64,000 nt of DNA, taken from NCBI RefSeq assembly GCF_000258765.1, contig NZ_AJLT01000022.1, forward strand, positions 33,204 to 97,203. The letters run 5' to 3'. Positions 44,449-53,649 of the stretch are shown here, piece by piece; position 1 is the first letter of the stretch, and each line of letters starts with the position of its first letter. Source of the DNA: Gillisia marina. Lineage in GTDB: Bacteria; Bacteroidota; Bacteroidia; Flavobacteriales; Flavobacteriaceae. Made by a program: the position numbers and the translations under genes. A model generated the notes under the pieces. The model was not told the origin of the DNA, made no database searches, and saw nothing but the letters and a program-made list of their open reading frames with translations.

Positions 44449-44878
44449 TTACTTAATCTCTACTACTTCAAGATCAAAAATAAGATCTTTTCCAGCTAGC
44501 GGATGATTTCCATCTACTACAATCGTATTTTCTTTAACTTCAGCAACCAATAGATTCATTTCTTGCCCATCTGGTCCTTTAGAAACAAGTCCCATTCCAA
44601 CTTCTGGAGCAATCTCCGGTGGCAACTGACTTTTTTTCTACTTCCTGTATTAATTCTGCACGTGGTTCTCCATATGCTTCAGCTTGAGGAATATTTATAG
44701 TTTTTTTCTCGTTCAATTTCATATCGATAAGGCCCTTTTCAAAACCAGGAATTAACTGACCTTGACCTAAAGTAAATTCGATTGGATCTTTTCCTTCAGA
44801 ACTGTCAAAAACTTGTCCGTCGGCTAATTTTCCTGTGTAATGTACTTTTACTGTAGCATTCTCTTTAACTTGACTCAT
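44449..44878 (-). CDS. FKBP/SlyD-type peptidyl-prolyl isomerase (frameshifted near 44634)
   Basis: The frame begins MSQVKENATVKVHYTGKLAD and GQVFDSSEG, with IEFTLGQGQLIPGFEKGLID, the conserved FKBP active-site region. After EVEK the frame is lost. Removing one A (minus strand) from the seven-A run at 44631-44637 gives SQLPPEIAPEVGMGLVSKGP through NHPLAGKDLIFDLEVVEIK, the usual SlyD-like insert domain and end, for a total of about 142 residues. It is a cytoplasmic folding helper. The frameshift is probably a sequencing error. Confidence 0.88.
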
Positions 44879-45165
44879 AAATGTGTTTTTTCAATTTTTA
44901 AAATATGTAAACTTCGGTATTGAAATTTACATGTTTAATTTTAATGTTGTTATTTCCTAAGGTGCCATAACCCTGCCAAAGTCCTTAAATATACTTTTAG
45001 AGCTATTTAGCGTATTATATTTAATTAATAAGGTGTCTTAAGCCTTAATAGACTGCTATTACAGTTGATTTTTTGTAAATTGAAATTAATGAGTGCTATT
45101 ATTTCAGGCGTTAACAATAATCGGTAATTATGTCAGTTATTATCTATATTTTAAAAATTAGGGCA

Positions 45166-45616
45166 ATGACTAGACTTTTTCTGGAAATTACATCTATTTC
45201 ATTTTTCACGTTTTTTTATGACCTTCTATATTAGTTGTAAAGAACCAAATGAAACTCATGTAGAAGCTGTTAATTGGAAAACATTAAAAGTAACTGCAAG
45301 TGCATATAATTCTTTGGCGTACCAAAGCCAAGGAAATCCAAAGATCACTGCGTGGGGTGACACCTTAAAACCAGGGATGAATGTAATTGCCATTTCTCGT
45401 GATCTTATGAAAAAGGGATTGGTTTACAATACCCCAGTTAAAATTGATGGTTTATCGGGAATATTTTTCGTAAAAGATAAAATGCACCATCGCTGGAAAA
45501 ATAAAATTGATATTTATATGGGCGAAGATGTTCAAAGAGCAAAGAATTGGGGAAGGAAGAAAATAAATATACAATTCCTCGTGCCAAGAGATTCGCTAAC
45601 GGAGAAAATAGAATAG
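45166..45616 (+). CDS. 3D-domain lipoprotein (frameshifted in a T run at 45211-45217)
   Basis: The frame from 45218 encodes a 3D (double-psi beta-barrel) domain, with LKVTASAYNSLAYQSQG, TAWGDTLKPGMNVIAISRD, YNTPVKIDGLSGIFFVKDKM and IDIYMGED. These motifs are as in MltA/Rpf-like cell-wall proteins. That frame alone has no proper signal. Dropping one T from the seven-T run joins it to an upstream start at 45166, giving MTRLFLEITSISFFTFFMTF then YISCKEP, a lipoprotein signal with lipobox Cys. I therefore annotate one gene of about 149 residues with a likely sequence error. Confidence 0.72.
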
Positions 45617-45749
45617 TATGTTTATTTTTTAGCTTAAATTGTTTTTTTAATAAAATCCTTTTTTTTATCAAATCCTTAGATTTTCTTTAGTTTTACAGTT
45701 TAAATTTGAAATTCTTGATTGATGAATTTCAGTTTTAGCTAAACGATAT

Positions 45750-46484
45750 ATGAAAGAGAAAATAATTGATTTCCTTCGCGGATTAGAATCTATTTTGCGC
45801 GATAAATTCCACCAATACAATCACAAATTACCCTATATAATTTCCATCATTTTAGCTTTGATTATTGTGGTTGTAGGGATTAATGTATTTATTGAGTTAA
45901 CCAATACTTTAAATAGTGAACTTGTAACTAAATATGATGCCGCTATCACAAAATATGTGATCTCGTATAGAAACCCACAATTAAATAATATACTTCAGTT
46001 TATAACAAATTTGGGAGACTTGTATGGTTATATAGTTATAACTACTATTTGTTCGCTCTTCTTTTTCTTCAAGTTTAAAAACTGGAGGTATGTAGTACAA
46101 TTAATTTTTGTTATAATTATTTCCGGACTTTCTAATCTTGCTTTAAAAGAGGTAATAAATAGGGCAAGACCAACTGCAGAACATTTAGTTTCTGTAGAAA
46201 CACTTAGTTATCCAAGTGGACATGCGATGAGTGCTACCGCCTTTTACGGATTCTTAATTTATCTGTGTTATTTCTTGAAGATTAATAAATGGCTAAAAAT
46301 AAGCTTAATGTCCCTTTTCTCTTTTTTAATAGTGAGCATAGGGATTAGCCGAATTTATTTAGGAGTTCATTTTCCTTCAGATATTGCAGGTGGTATTATT
46401 GCGGGAACTATTTGGGTTATGTTCTGTGTCCTGATATTTAATATTATAGATCTTTTCCGAAGAGAGGAAGAACGCAAATCTTAA
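45750..46484 (+). CDS. PAP2-family membrane phosphatase
   Basis: The 244-residue integral membrane protein carries the three-part phosphatidic acid phosphatase signature: KEVINRARP, YPSGHAMSATAFYG and SRIYLGVHFPSDIAGG. Around these are five to six membrane helices. It may act on undecaprenyl-PP, phosphatidate or PGP. The positively charged N-terminus precedes the first helix at about 31-52. Confidence 0.93.
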   Translation: MKEKIIDFLRGLESILRDKFHQYNHKLPYIISIILALIIVVVGINVFIELTNTLNSELVTKYDAAITKYVISYRNPQLNNILQFITNLGDLYGYIVITTICSLFFFFKFKNWRYVVQLIFVIIISGLSNLALKEVINRARPTAEHLVSVETLSYPSGHAMSATAFYGFLIYLCYFLKINKWLKISLMSLFSFLIVSIGISRIYLGVHFPSDIAGGIIAGTIWVMFCVLIFNIIDLFRREEERKS

Positions 46485-46522
46485 ATACGTTTTAAATTGA
46501 AGTAGGAGCAGGGAAGAATAAT

Positions 46523-46657
46523 CTAACCAAGACCTAGATAGCCTAATAATATCCAAAGGATTATAAAAACTATTACAATCCCGAAGCAACCACAGCCTCC
46601 ACCAAATTTCTTAGCACCCCAACCGGCTAAGATTGCACGTAATATTGATTTCATCAT
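46523..46657 (-). CDS. Small Gly/Cys-rich membrane protein (44 aa)
   Basis: The product reads MMKSILRAILAGWGAKKFGG then GCGCFGIVIVFIILWILLGY. It has an amphipathic N-terminus, a GGGCGCF hinge and a single transmembrane helix. I recall similar short proteins in other Bacteroidota, where the GGGC motif is kept. It is convergent with the PAP2 gene. The function is unknown. Confidence 0.65.
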   Translation of the reverse strand: MMKSILRAILAGWGAKKFGGGCGCFGIVIVFIILWILLGYLGLG

Positions 46658-46808
46658 TTTCTATTTAGAGTCATAAAAATAAACAGAGCGGAAGAATAAA
46701 ATTCATATTTAAGAGAACTTTAATTATTTAGTTGCTTTTATATCTGTAATTTTTAAAAATATTATAATTATTAAATATTTATTTAATTAAATTTGAAAAA
46801 AATATTTT

Positions 46809-46961
46809 ATGCAAATCCGAGACGAGGGAGACAAACAATCTGAAGATTATATATTACAAAATAATAAGAAAACAAGATTTGGCGCAATCTTTATAGTTAT
46901 AGTATTAGTTATTCTTGCAGCTGGTGTTGCAATGACAGGTGTTTACTTTGACTATTGGTAG
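46809..46961 (+). CDS. Small single-pass membrane protein (50 aa)
   Basis: The product starts MQIRDEGDKQSEDYILQNNK, a charged tail, and continues with one hydrophobic helix (about 23-45, GAIFIVIVLVILAAGVAM) ending GVYFDYW. The frame is compact, stops 8 bases before the convergent gene end, and has a plausible start. The function is unknown. Confidence 0.6.
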   Translation: MQIRDEGDKQSEDYILQNNKKTRFGAIFIVIVLVILAAGVAMTGVYFDYW

Positions 46962-46969
46962 AATTTGCT

Positions 46970-47617
46970 TTAAGAAATTTTAATTTCGTTAAGCAATAGA
47001 AATGCCTGATTTATATATTCTTTTTCTAAGAATAGGGCAAAGTAATTAGAGGTGGAAATCATCTCGAAAACAGGAATTCCTTCGTAAGCCAGAAGTTTAA
47101 AAATATAAAAATAAAGGCCAACTGTTTTAGAACTATTTTTTGGTAAGGCAATTGTTATACTAGATAAATCGTCTTTAACTGAAACTAGTGTTTCTTCCCG
47201 AAAAAAATCTTCCACTCTTTCTTTTAGATCTTTAGATACCAAGATATTACTTTCTTGATAGGTACTGGAATAATTTAAATATACACCAATTTGATCCTTA
47301 ACAGAATTCATTAGCAAAGCTTGATTGCCAAGTAGTGTATTTGAATTTAAATAGGTAAATTCTGTAATTCCAGATCTCACCACGATATCTCCCATTTCTC
47401 TTAAATTAGCATTCTTCAAAAGATTTCTTTGAGGAGAATATCTGCGTAATGCCATAATTATAGAGCCCTGTTTTACCGGTTTCCTAAGAATTTTTTCAAC
47501 TTCCGGTTGCAAATGTTCAGCTAAGGAACTAAAATTTATAAGGTCTTTAGATAAGGCATCATCCAAGAAAGGTTGGTGTCTCAACATATTATGTATGCAG
47601 GAGGTTATGGTGTTCAT
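46970..47617 (-). CDS. Unknown protein with possible ACT-like C-terminal domain, divergent from lysC
   Basis: The 215-residue cytosolic product is not recognised by name. Residues about 1-85 look helical with a wHTH-like feel (KILRKPVKQGSIIMALRRYS). The C-terminal half shows an ACT-like pattern (DLSSITIALPKNSSKT, LLAYEGIPVFEMISTSNYF, EYINQAFLLLNEIKIS). Being divergent from aspartate kinase across 100 bases, it could be an amino-acid-sensing regulator; this is inference. Confidence 0.7.
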   Translation of the reverse strand: MNTITSCIHNMLRHQPFLDDALSKDLINFSSLAEHLQPEVEKILRKPVKQGSIIMALRRYSPQRNLLKNANLREMGDIVVRSGITEFTYLNSNTLLGNQALLMNSVKDQIGVYLNYSSTYQESNILVSKDLKERVEDFFREETLVSVKDDLSSITIALPKNSSKTVGLYFYIFKLLAYEGIPVFEMISTSNYFALFLEKEYINQAFLLLNEIKIS

Positions 47618-47634
47618 TGTTAAATAATATACAT

Positions 47635-47648
47635 TTTGTACAAATATA
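47635..47648 (-). promoter_or_regulatory. -7 element overlapping a TTTGTACAAA palindrome between the ACT-like gene and lysC
   Basis: On the minus strand TATATTTG (47641-47648) fits TAnnTTTG, 24 bases before the start at 47617. It overlaps the perfect 10-bp palindrome TTTGTACAAA (47635-47644), which could be an operator in the divergent promoter region. Confidence 0.45.
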
Positions 47649-47717
47649 TATAAATTCTATTTCTTTTTTCTTCTCTTTCTAAACTCTTCTTACTTATGCA
47701 TTTTTAAATAATAAACC

Positions 47718-49061
47718 ATGAAAGTTTTGAAATTTGGGGGTACTTCAGTTGGGTCTACAGCGAGTATATATAACGTAAAGCGTATAATTCAATCTATAGA
47801 TGGGCCTAAAATGATAGTTCTTTCCGCGATGTCCGGGGTTACAAATTATTTGGTTACTCTTATAGATGAGATCAAAAATAAAAATCATAAAGAAATTATC
47901 AATTTAAATGCTGCTTTAAAAGCTAAGCATATAGAATTGCTGGATGAATTAATTAAAGATCCGGATAAATATACTGAAGCAAGAACCGGATTGAATTTAT
48001 TATTTAGGGAATTTGATGATTTATTAACATGCGAATATTCTGAAAACAATGCCAATCGTATTCTAACTTTTGGTGAAACTTTACTTACTTATATATTTTC
48101 AGAATATCTTTTTTCCTCGTCTATTAAAAATAAACTTCTAAATGCTAAAGATTTTATGCATGTTGGAAATTTAGAAAACCCGGAGACCTCTAAAGTTGCA
48201 AACAGATTAAACCCATTCTTAAACAGTGAGGAAAAAGCTCCAATTTATATTACCCAGGGGTTTGTAAGGATAGATAAATTTAACCGTATTAGTACCTTAA
48301 AACGAGGTGGAAGCGATTATACGGCAACTATCTTGGGAGCAGCTTTAAATGCTGAAGAAGTTCAAATATGGACAGATATAGATGGCTTTCATAATAACGA
48401 TCCCAGATATGTGGAAGATACACATCCTTTGGCTAATCTTACTTTTGAAGAAGCTGCAGAATTAGCATATTTTGGCGCAAAGATCCTGCACCCACAAACT
48501 ATTTCTCCTGTAATAGATAAAAATATTCCTATTTATCTTAAAAATACCTTTACACCAGATTTGCCGGGCACTAAGATTTCTTCTGAAATTAGTGAAAAGG
48601 GTTTAAAAGCCATTTCAGCAAAAGATGGAATTACAGCTATTAAAATAAAATCTAATAGAATGTTGATGGCTCATGGTTTTTTGAAAAAAATATTTGAAAT
48701 ATTTGATAATCATGAAACTGCAATAGATATGATAACCACTTCAGAAATAGCCATTTCATTAACAATAGACGACACTAAAAATTTAGATCCCATCATAAAT
48801 CAACTTCATAATTATGGGGATATTACAGTAGAAATGGACCATAGTATTATTTGTATTGTGGGGGAAGGACTAATAGAAGATTCCAATACTTTTAAATTAT
48901 TCGAAATTTTAAATGAAATCCCTGTCCGGATGATCTCTTACGGTGGCAGTTTAAATAATGTGTCACTTTTAGTGGCTTCAAAGCATAAAGTTAGCGCGCT
49001 TAAGGCCTTACATAAGAGCTTATTTAAAAGAAATGAAGAAGCTTTAGTTTCTTGTTATTAG
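47718..49061 (+). CDS. lysC: Aspartate kinase
   Basis: It phosphorylates aspartate in the first step toward lysine, threonine and methionine. The 447 residues start with the kinase motif KVLKFGGTSVGS and contain ILTFGETL, TLKRGGSDYTATILGAAL, VQIWTDIDGF and FGAKILHPQTI. C-terminal ACT domains cover about 305-440. It is monofunctional: no homoserine dehydrogenase domain follows. A potential regulator is divergently encoded. Confidence 0.94.
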   Translation: MKVLKFGGTSVGSTASIYNVKRIIQSIDGPKMIVLSAMSGVTNYLVTLIDEIKNKNHKEIINLNAALKAKHIELLDELIKDPDKYTEARTGLNLLFREFDDLLTCEYSENNANRILTFGETLLTYIFSEYLFSSSIKNKLLNAKDFMHVGNLENPETSKVANRLNPFLNSEEKAPIYITQGFVRIDKFNRISTLKRGGSDYTATILGAALNAEEVQIWTDIDGFHNNDPRYVEDTHPLANLTFEEAAELAYFGAKILHPQTISPVIDKNIPIYLKNTFTPDLPGTKISSEISEKGLKAISAKDGITAIKIKSNRMLMAHGFLKKIFEIFDNHETAIDMITTSEIAISLTIDDTKNLDPIINQLHNYGDITVEMDHSIICIVGEGLIEDSNTFKLFEILNEIPVRMISYGGSLNNVSLLVASKHKVSALKALHKSLFKRNEEALVSCY

Positions 49062-49073
49062 CAACGATTAATT

Positions 49074-50321
49074 TCAACAAACTTTCGAAGCTTTAATGGC
49101 TTCCAATTCAGTTTTTAATTCTATATATTTAGATAGATGTTGTGTGCTTTTCACGCGATGGTGCATAAGCATACCGCCTATAAAATTTTGTTCTCTATGA
49201 TTTTTAAGGTGATAATTAAGGTGTTTTAATTTTTCATTTAAAATCTTATAATAGAAATCTTTATTATACCGTTTATTGATGAGTTGAAACCCATTTAATT
49301 GAGCTGTTTGCCAAATTGCTTTTGTTTTATAAAGTTTAACGGCAGCTTCAGCAAAAGTTTTTGGATCATTTTCAATAAAACCATTCCAAGGGAGTTCACC
49401 TTGCATTCCTTCGGCACCTAAACTTGTTGTAACTGTTGGAGTACCGCATTGCATTGCTTCAGTAAGTTTACCCTTTATACCAGCTCCAAAACGCAAAGCA
49501 GCAAGGCTGACCTTCGATCTTTTCACAACATCTTCGGCATCTTTAGCCCAACCTTTCACATAAAAATTTTCTTTTGGATTATTTAACTGTGTAACAGCAC
49601 CACTAGGATATGCCCCATAAATATGCATTTCTTCATTTGGAAGCTCTTTTCTTAAAAGTGGCCAAATTTCTTTCTTTAAAAATCTAACCGCATCTACATT
49701 CGGTTTGTGCTTAAAATTTCCGATGCTTATAAAGTGCTTTCTTTCCTCGAAAGAGGGGAGAAGCTTACTATCTGAATCATTTATGGAGTTCAATAAAAAT
49801 GGGAGATATAACAATAGGCTTTCTGAAATATTAAAAGTCTCTTGTAATAGCTTCATCTCTACTTCAGAAATAATTAGGCTAAGATCGCATCTATAAATAC
49901 TTGCTATTTCCCGCTTTGCTATTTCAGAATTTATAATAGAACTCGATGCGCTTAATTCTTTTTCTCTGTGATTCCGTAGAAAATGGAGGTCCTCGGTATC
50001 TAAAATTTTTATAGAGTTTGGAGAATGCTTGCTTACACGCCATCCAAATTGTTCCTCCATCATAAACCTATCAAAAAGAACAATCTGTGGTTGCAGTTCC
50101 TGAATATAAGTATCGAAACTGCTTTTGTTCAATTCTATTTTTACCGAAATGATTCCAAACTTCTGAAGATCTGCGGCGTTACTGGAAGTAGCAGCAGTAG
50201 TTCCAAAAATCACTTTATAATTGGAAGTAGTAAAATATTCTAATAGCTGAAGCATACGTTTACCTGCGGCAGAAGAATTGGGCTCTGGCCAGACATATCC
50301 AATCACTAAAACAGTACTCAT
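49074..50321 (-). CDS. Glycosyltransferase, GT-B fold (GT1/GT4-like)
   Basis: From the chosen start MSTVLVIGYVWPEPNSSAAG the product has 415 residues. An upstream in-frame ATG at 50411 would add 30 unlike residues overlapping the permease gene. The N-domain has AAGKRMLQLLEYF. The C-domain has FISIGNFKHKPNVDAVRFL, EEMHIYGAYPSG and the donor-site region RFGAGIKGKLTEAMQCGTPT, as in glycosyltransferase family 4-like proteins. The substrate is unknown; a surface polysaccharide or protein glycan is likely. Confidence 0.82.
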   Translation of the reverse strand: MSTVLVIGYVWPEPNSSAAGKRMLQLLEYFTTSNYKVIFGTTAATSSNAADLQKFGIISVKIELNKSSFDTYIQELQPQIVLFDRFMMEEQFGWRVSKHSPNSIKILDTEDLHFLRNHREKELSASSSIINSEIAKREIASIYRCDLSLIISEVEMKLLQETFNISESLLLYLPFLLNSINDSDSKLLPSFEERKHFISIGNFKHKPNVDAVRFLKKEIWPLLRKELPNEEMHIYGAYPSGAVTQLNNPKENFYVKGWAKDAEDVVKRSKVSLAALRFGAGIKGKLTEAMQCGTPTVTTSLGAEGMQGELPWNGFIENDPKTFAEAAVKLYKTKAIWQTAQLNGFQLINKRYNKDFYYKILNEKLKHLNYHLKNHREQNFIGGMLMHHRVKSTQHLSKYIELKTELEAIKASKVC

Positions 50322-50365
50322 CTTTTTTTTTGTAAAAATACTTGATTTATATGAAGCGATAGAGC

Positions 50366-52183
50366 CTATACGCTGAAAGTTCCGGAAAGTAATAAAGAAG
50401 CAACAATCCAAAGTACTAAAGAAACTGAACCTCCAATTATTAAGAAATGTCTGAATTTATACAATCCCATCCCATAGATTAAAGTGTTTGTTTGATAACC
50501 CACCGGGGTGAAAAAACTAAAATTTGCAGCAAACATAATCGCTAAAATAAAAGGTTTTGGATCTAGTTTCATGGTTGTGGCAATAGTAATAGCGATTGGA
50601 GTTATGATGATCGCTGTCGCATTATTCGATATAAAGCCACTTAAGACCATCGTAACTAAAAAAAGTATTCCAATAATGATGGTGCTGGATTGCTCCGTAA
50701 AAAGCGCAAGTAAATGATCTGCAATCCACATATCTGCGCCGCTATTGCTCATAGCGATTCCCAACGGAATCATTCCCGCTAAAAGAAAGATCACCTGCCA
50801 GTTAATTTGAGAATAGGCTTTCCCTAAATCTAGACATTTTGTAAAAATCATCAAGAACACACCTACTAAGGCACTTTGTAAAATAGGGAATATAGAGAAG
50901 GCTGAAAGTGCAACTACGACCACTAAAATAGCCAAGGATACAAGTCGCTTGGATAATTTTTTTACTTCAATTTCCTGATACTGCTGAAGTATTGTGATAT
51001 TATCTATTTTACCCAAATCGGACAGCGCTTTTGCTGAAACCTCCACTAATAATCTATCTCCCACCCGAAGTTCTATTTCATCTTTTTTCTTTCCAAAAAC
51101 ACGATCACTTGGATGCCTAATGTTTCTCCTCTTTTTTATGGCCAATGGCACCGCTCCTTGAAGATCGAAATTTCCAACAGAATTTATGCTTTTACCAATT
51201 AGAGGCGAATTTGGTAACATTAGAAGCTCGACAACCTGAATATTCTCTTCTAAACCTTCAGCATCATCTGTAATTGGGAGTGTAAATTTTTCAGTGTCTT
51301 CTTTAATTACAGAGAATCCTTTGTGTTCCTTCAGTTTAACCAAATTTTCGAGATTACATCTTAAGAGTAATTGATCTTTTGCTTTAAGGACTGTATATTT
51401 TCCAGGCCGGTTATTAATAATTCCTTCTCTTTTAAGCGAAAGTATTTCCACATCCATATTATCATGGAAAAATGTATCCTGGATCTTCTTATTTATTACT
51501 TCAGAATTATCATTGATGATTACTTTCGTAATGTATTCGTCTAGGTTGTAATCTTTGTTGATATCTAATTTTCCCTTGTTAGGTAAAAACTTATAAAGCA
51601 AGCTAACAATAAGCGTAGTTATTAATAAAAACAACACGCCGTATTTGGTAAACTCAAAAAATGCGAAGCGTTCTACTCCTTTTTCTATTGCAATAGCATT
51701 TACAATAAGGTTTGTGGAAGTGCCCATAAGTGTACAACTTCCACCAATAATACCGGCAAAAGATACCGGTAAGAGCAGCTTTTCACTTGGGATATTATAC
51801 TTGGCAGAGAGATCTGTAATAATCTTTATGAATACAATAACTACGGCTGTGGTATTTATAAAAGCAGAGATACTTCCGGCTATAATCATAAAAAGAGGAA
51901 TCATTAAATAAATTGGGATTCCTTTTAAATTTTTAAGTCCGTTGGAAAGCCAACTTATAACCCCGTTGGTTTCTAGCCCTATGGCAATAATCATTAATGC
52001 GAGTACTGTGATTGTTGCAGGATTTGCGAAACCAGATATAGCTTCTTCCGGAGTGATCAAATTAGTTAGCAATAGGCTAACCATTATAAAAAATGCAATT
52101 TTATCTACAGGAAAAACCTCCAGCGCAAAAAGGATTATTACGATGCTAAGGATTATAAAAACCAAAATAATTTCAATGGTCAT
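50366..52183 (-). CDS. SLC13/DASS-family permease with two RCK_C (TrkA-C) domains
   Basis: The 605-residue membrane protein has an N-terminal transporter half (about 1-200) with the SLC13 signature FAGIIGGSCTLMGTSTNLIV. Two cytoplasmic RCK_C domains follow (about 205-400, LRVGDRLLVEVSAKAL). The C-terminal transporter half contains GFISNNATAIIITPIAI and FFTPVGYQTNTLIYGMG. Such proteins carry anions such as sulfate or dicarboxylates with sodium; the substrate is undecided. Confidence 0.9.
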   Translation of the reverse strand: MTIEIILVFIILSIVIILFALEVFPVDKIAFFIMVSLLLTNLITPEEAISGFANPATITVLALMIIAIGLETNGVISWLSNGLKNLKGIPIYLMIPLFMIIAGSISAFINTTAVVIVFIKIITDLSAKYNIPSEKLLLPVSFAGIIGGSCTLMGTSTNLIVNAIAIEKGVERFAFFEFTKYGVLFLLITTLIVSLLYKFLPNKGKLDINKDYNLDEYITKVIINDNSEVINKKIQDTFFHDNMDVEILSLKREGIINNRPGKYTVLKAKDQLLLRCNLENLVKLKEHKGFSVIKEDTEKFTLPITDDAEGLEENIQVVELLMLPNSPLIGKSINSVGNFDLQGAVPLAIKKRRNIRHPSDRVFGKKKDEIELRVGDRLLVEVSAKALSDLGKIDNITILQQYQEIEVKKLSKRLVSLAILVVVVALSAFSIFPILQSALVGVFLMIFTKCLDLGKAYSQINWQVIFLLAGMIPLGIAMSNSGADMWIADHLLALFTEQSSTIIIGILFLVTMVLSGFISNNATAIIITPIAITIATTMKLDPKPFILAIMFAANFSFFTPVGYQTNTLIYGMGLYKFRHFLIIGGSVSLVLWIVASLLLSGTFSV

Positions 52184-52271
52184 ACCCTAAAATATTTAAT
52201 ATTGAACAAAGGGCATTTTTGGTTTAAAAAAACCATTGATCTCTAAACAAATTGAAGTAGGCAACTGTAAG

Positions 52272-52967
52272 TTAATGTTTATATTTTTCATGACGCTCTT
52301 TAAGCATCTTACAATTGAGATCTTTTCTATTGTTTAATACCGTTTTTCCAAACCAAGTATGATACTTCTGCGTATCAAGAAAATCTACATTTAATGCAAA
52401 CCACTCTTCGTCTGAAAACTGTTTTTTAAAGAAAAGTTCCCATTCTGCCCTTAAACGTTCGTTTCTAAAAATATAACTTTCTAATCCTAAGTGATACAAA
52501 TCTGCATCACAAAGAATTTTTTCGGCCTGTGTTTTTGGGTTCTGAGGCATTTTGGTAGCCATTATGCAATTTTGAACGATCTCTATCTTATCTTCCGGAT
52601 AATCATTCTCTTTCAAATATTCTGTAGCATAAATTACACTTTGTTCCTCATGATTCATATATGTATCTGCCATTCCGGTATCATGAAATAAGGCAGCGAT
52701 AAGTATTGGTTCTAAATCAGACCCATAAACCTCTTCGTAATTTGCAATTGTTTTTACATATTGATAAACATCGTCTGTATGTTGTACGCTATGAAATGGT
52801 AGCGTTTTACATCTACTATTGTTTAAAAAATCGATGCAATAATCATAAGTCTTAGAAACTAAATTTGTTTTTTTAAATCCTTTAAGAAAATTTAGAGCCA
52901 TGGGTAAATGATATTTCAGTTTCTGTTTTAGAAATTTATCTAAGAAATAGGTACTTAAATCCAGCAT
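52272..52967 (-). CDS. HD-domain protein
   Basis: The 231-residue product contains an HD phosphohydrolase core (about 55-165) with PFHSVQHTDDVYQYV, LIAALFHDTGMAD and ILCDADLYHLG, giving the H...HD...D metal ligands. It has an N-terminal extension of about 50 basic residues. The fold is shared with (p)ppGpp and cyclic nucleotide hydrolases; the substrate is unknown. Confidence 0.82.
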   Translation of the reverse strand: MLDLSTYFLDKFLKQKLKYHLPMALNFLKGFKKTNLVSKTYDYCIDFLNNSRCKTLPFHSVQHTDDVYQYVKTIANYEEVYGSDLEPILIAALFHDTGMADTYMNHEEQSVIYATEYLKENDYPEDKIEIVQNCIMATKMPQNPKTQAEKILCDADLYHLGLESYIFRNERLRAEWELFFKKQFSDEEWFALNVDFLDTQKYHTWFGKTVLNNRKDLNCKMLKERHEKYKH

Positions 52968-53139
52968 TTAAATTTACAAGATTTCAGATAATACTTCAAT
53001 GAATTAAAATTTTTAACCTTTTATTATGCTATTATTTCGCGAACCACAATGTTTTAAAACTTAGATTGAAAATGCAACCTACTAATGTTGTTATTACATT
53101 AAATGTTTCCTAATTTCAAATTATAATGATAAATGAATT

Positions 53140-53649
53140 ATGAGTAGAGGATTTGTAAAAGAAGACGATCAGGAAGAAGCGCCATTCATTCCCGCAAGAG
53201 CAGTTTTGCCACCGGGCGAAACAAATTATGTCACTCCGTATGGTTATGAAAAGTTGATCAAAGAAAAAACTGACTTGGAAAATAGTATTTCTAATGTGGA
53301 GTTAGAAGAAGGGAAAGAACGTAGACATACGATGGCGATACTTAATGGAAAATTAAATTTATTAGCCGATAGAATATCGTCTGCTAGAATATTAGACCCA
53401 AAAGAGCAGCCACAAAACGAAATTAGGTTTGGTGCATCGATCGCGTTTAAATTTCTTACGGGAGATCAAAGTGGATTTATAAAAGAATTTCAGATAGTTG
53501 GAGTAGATGAAGCGAATATTAAAGAAAATAAAATTGCATTTGTAGCTCCTTTAGCAAAGGCTTTAACCGGAAAGAGTGTAGGAGAGAAGGTAGAAGTGTT
53601 TATGGCAGGAAAACTTCAGGAATTGGAAATAATTAGTATTGACTATTAG
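53140..53649 (+). CDS. GreA/GreB-family transcription elongation factor-like protein
   Basis: The 169 residues contain a Gre-like coiled-coil part (about 28-85, VTPYGYEKLIKEKTDLEN) and an FKBP-like C-terminal domain (about 95-165, RFGASIAFKFLTGDQ, IAFVAPLAKALTGKSVGEKV). Gre factors rescue backtracked RNA polymerase. The coiled-coil tip residues differ from canonical GreA (EGKERRHTMAI here), so cleavage activity is not assured. Its stop overlaps the convergent usher gene end by 4 bases. Confidence 0.85.
   Translation: MSRGFVKEDDQEEAPFIPARAVLPPGETNYVTPYGYEKLIKEKTDLENSISNVELEEGKERRHTMAILNGKLNLLADRISSARILDPKEQPQNEIRFGASIAFKFLTGDQSGFIKEFQIVGVDEANIKENKIAFVAPLAKALTGKSVGEKVEVFMAGKLQELEIISIDY

Noticed and set aside
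50322..50411. Longer start for the glycosyltransferase
   Set aside because: The added 30 residues overlap the end of the permease gene and do not look like a GT N-terminus; MSTVLVIGYVWPEP fits the fold.
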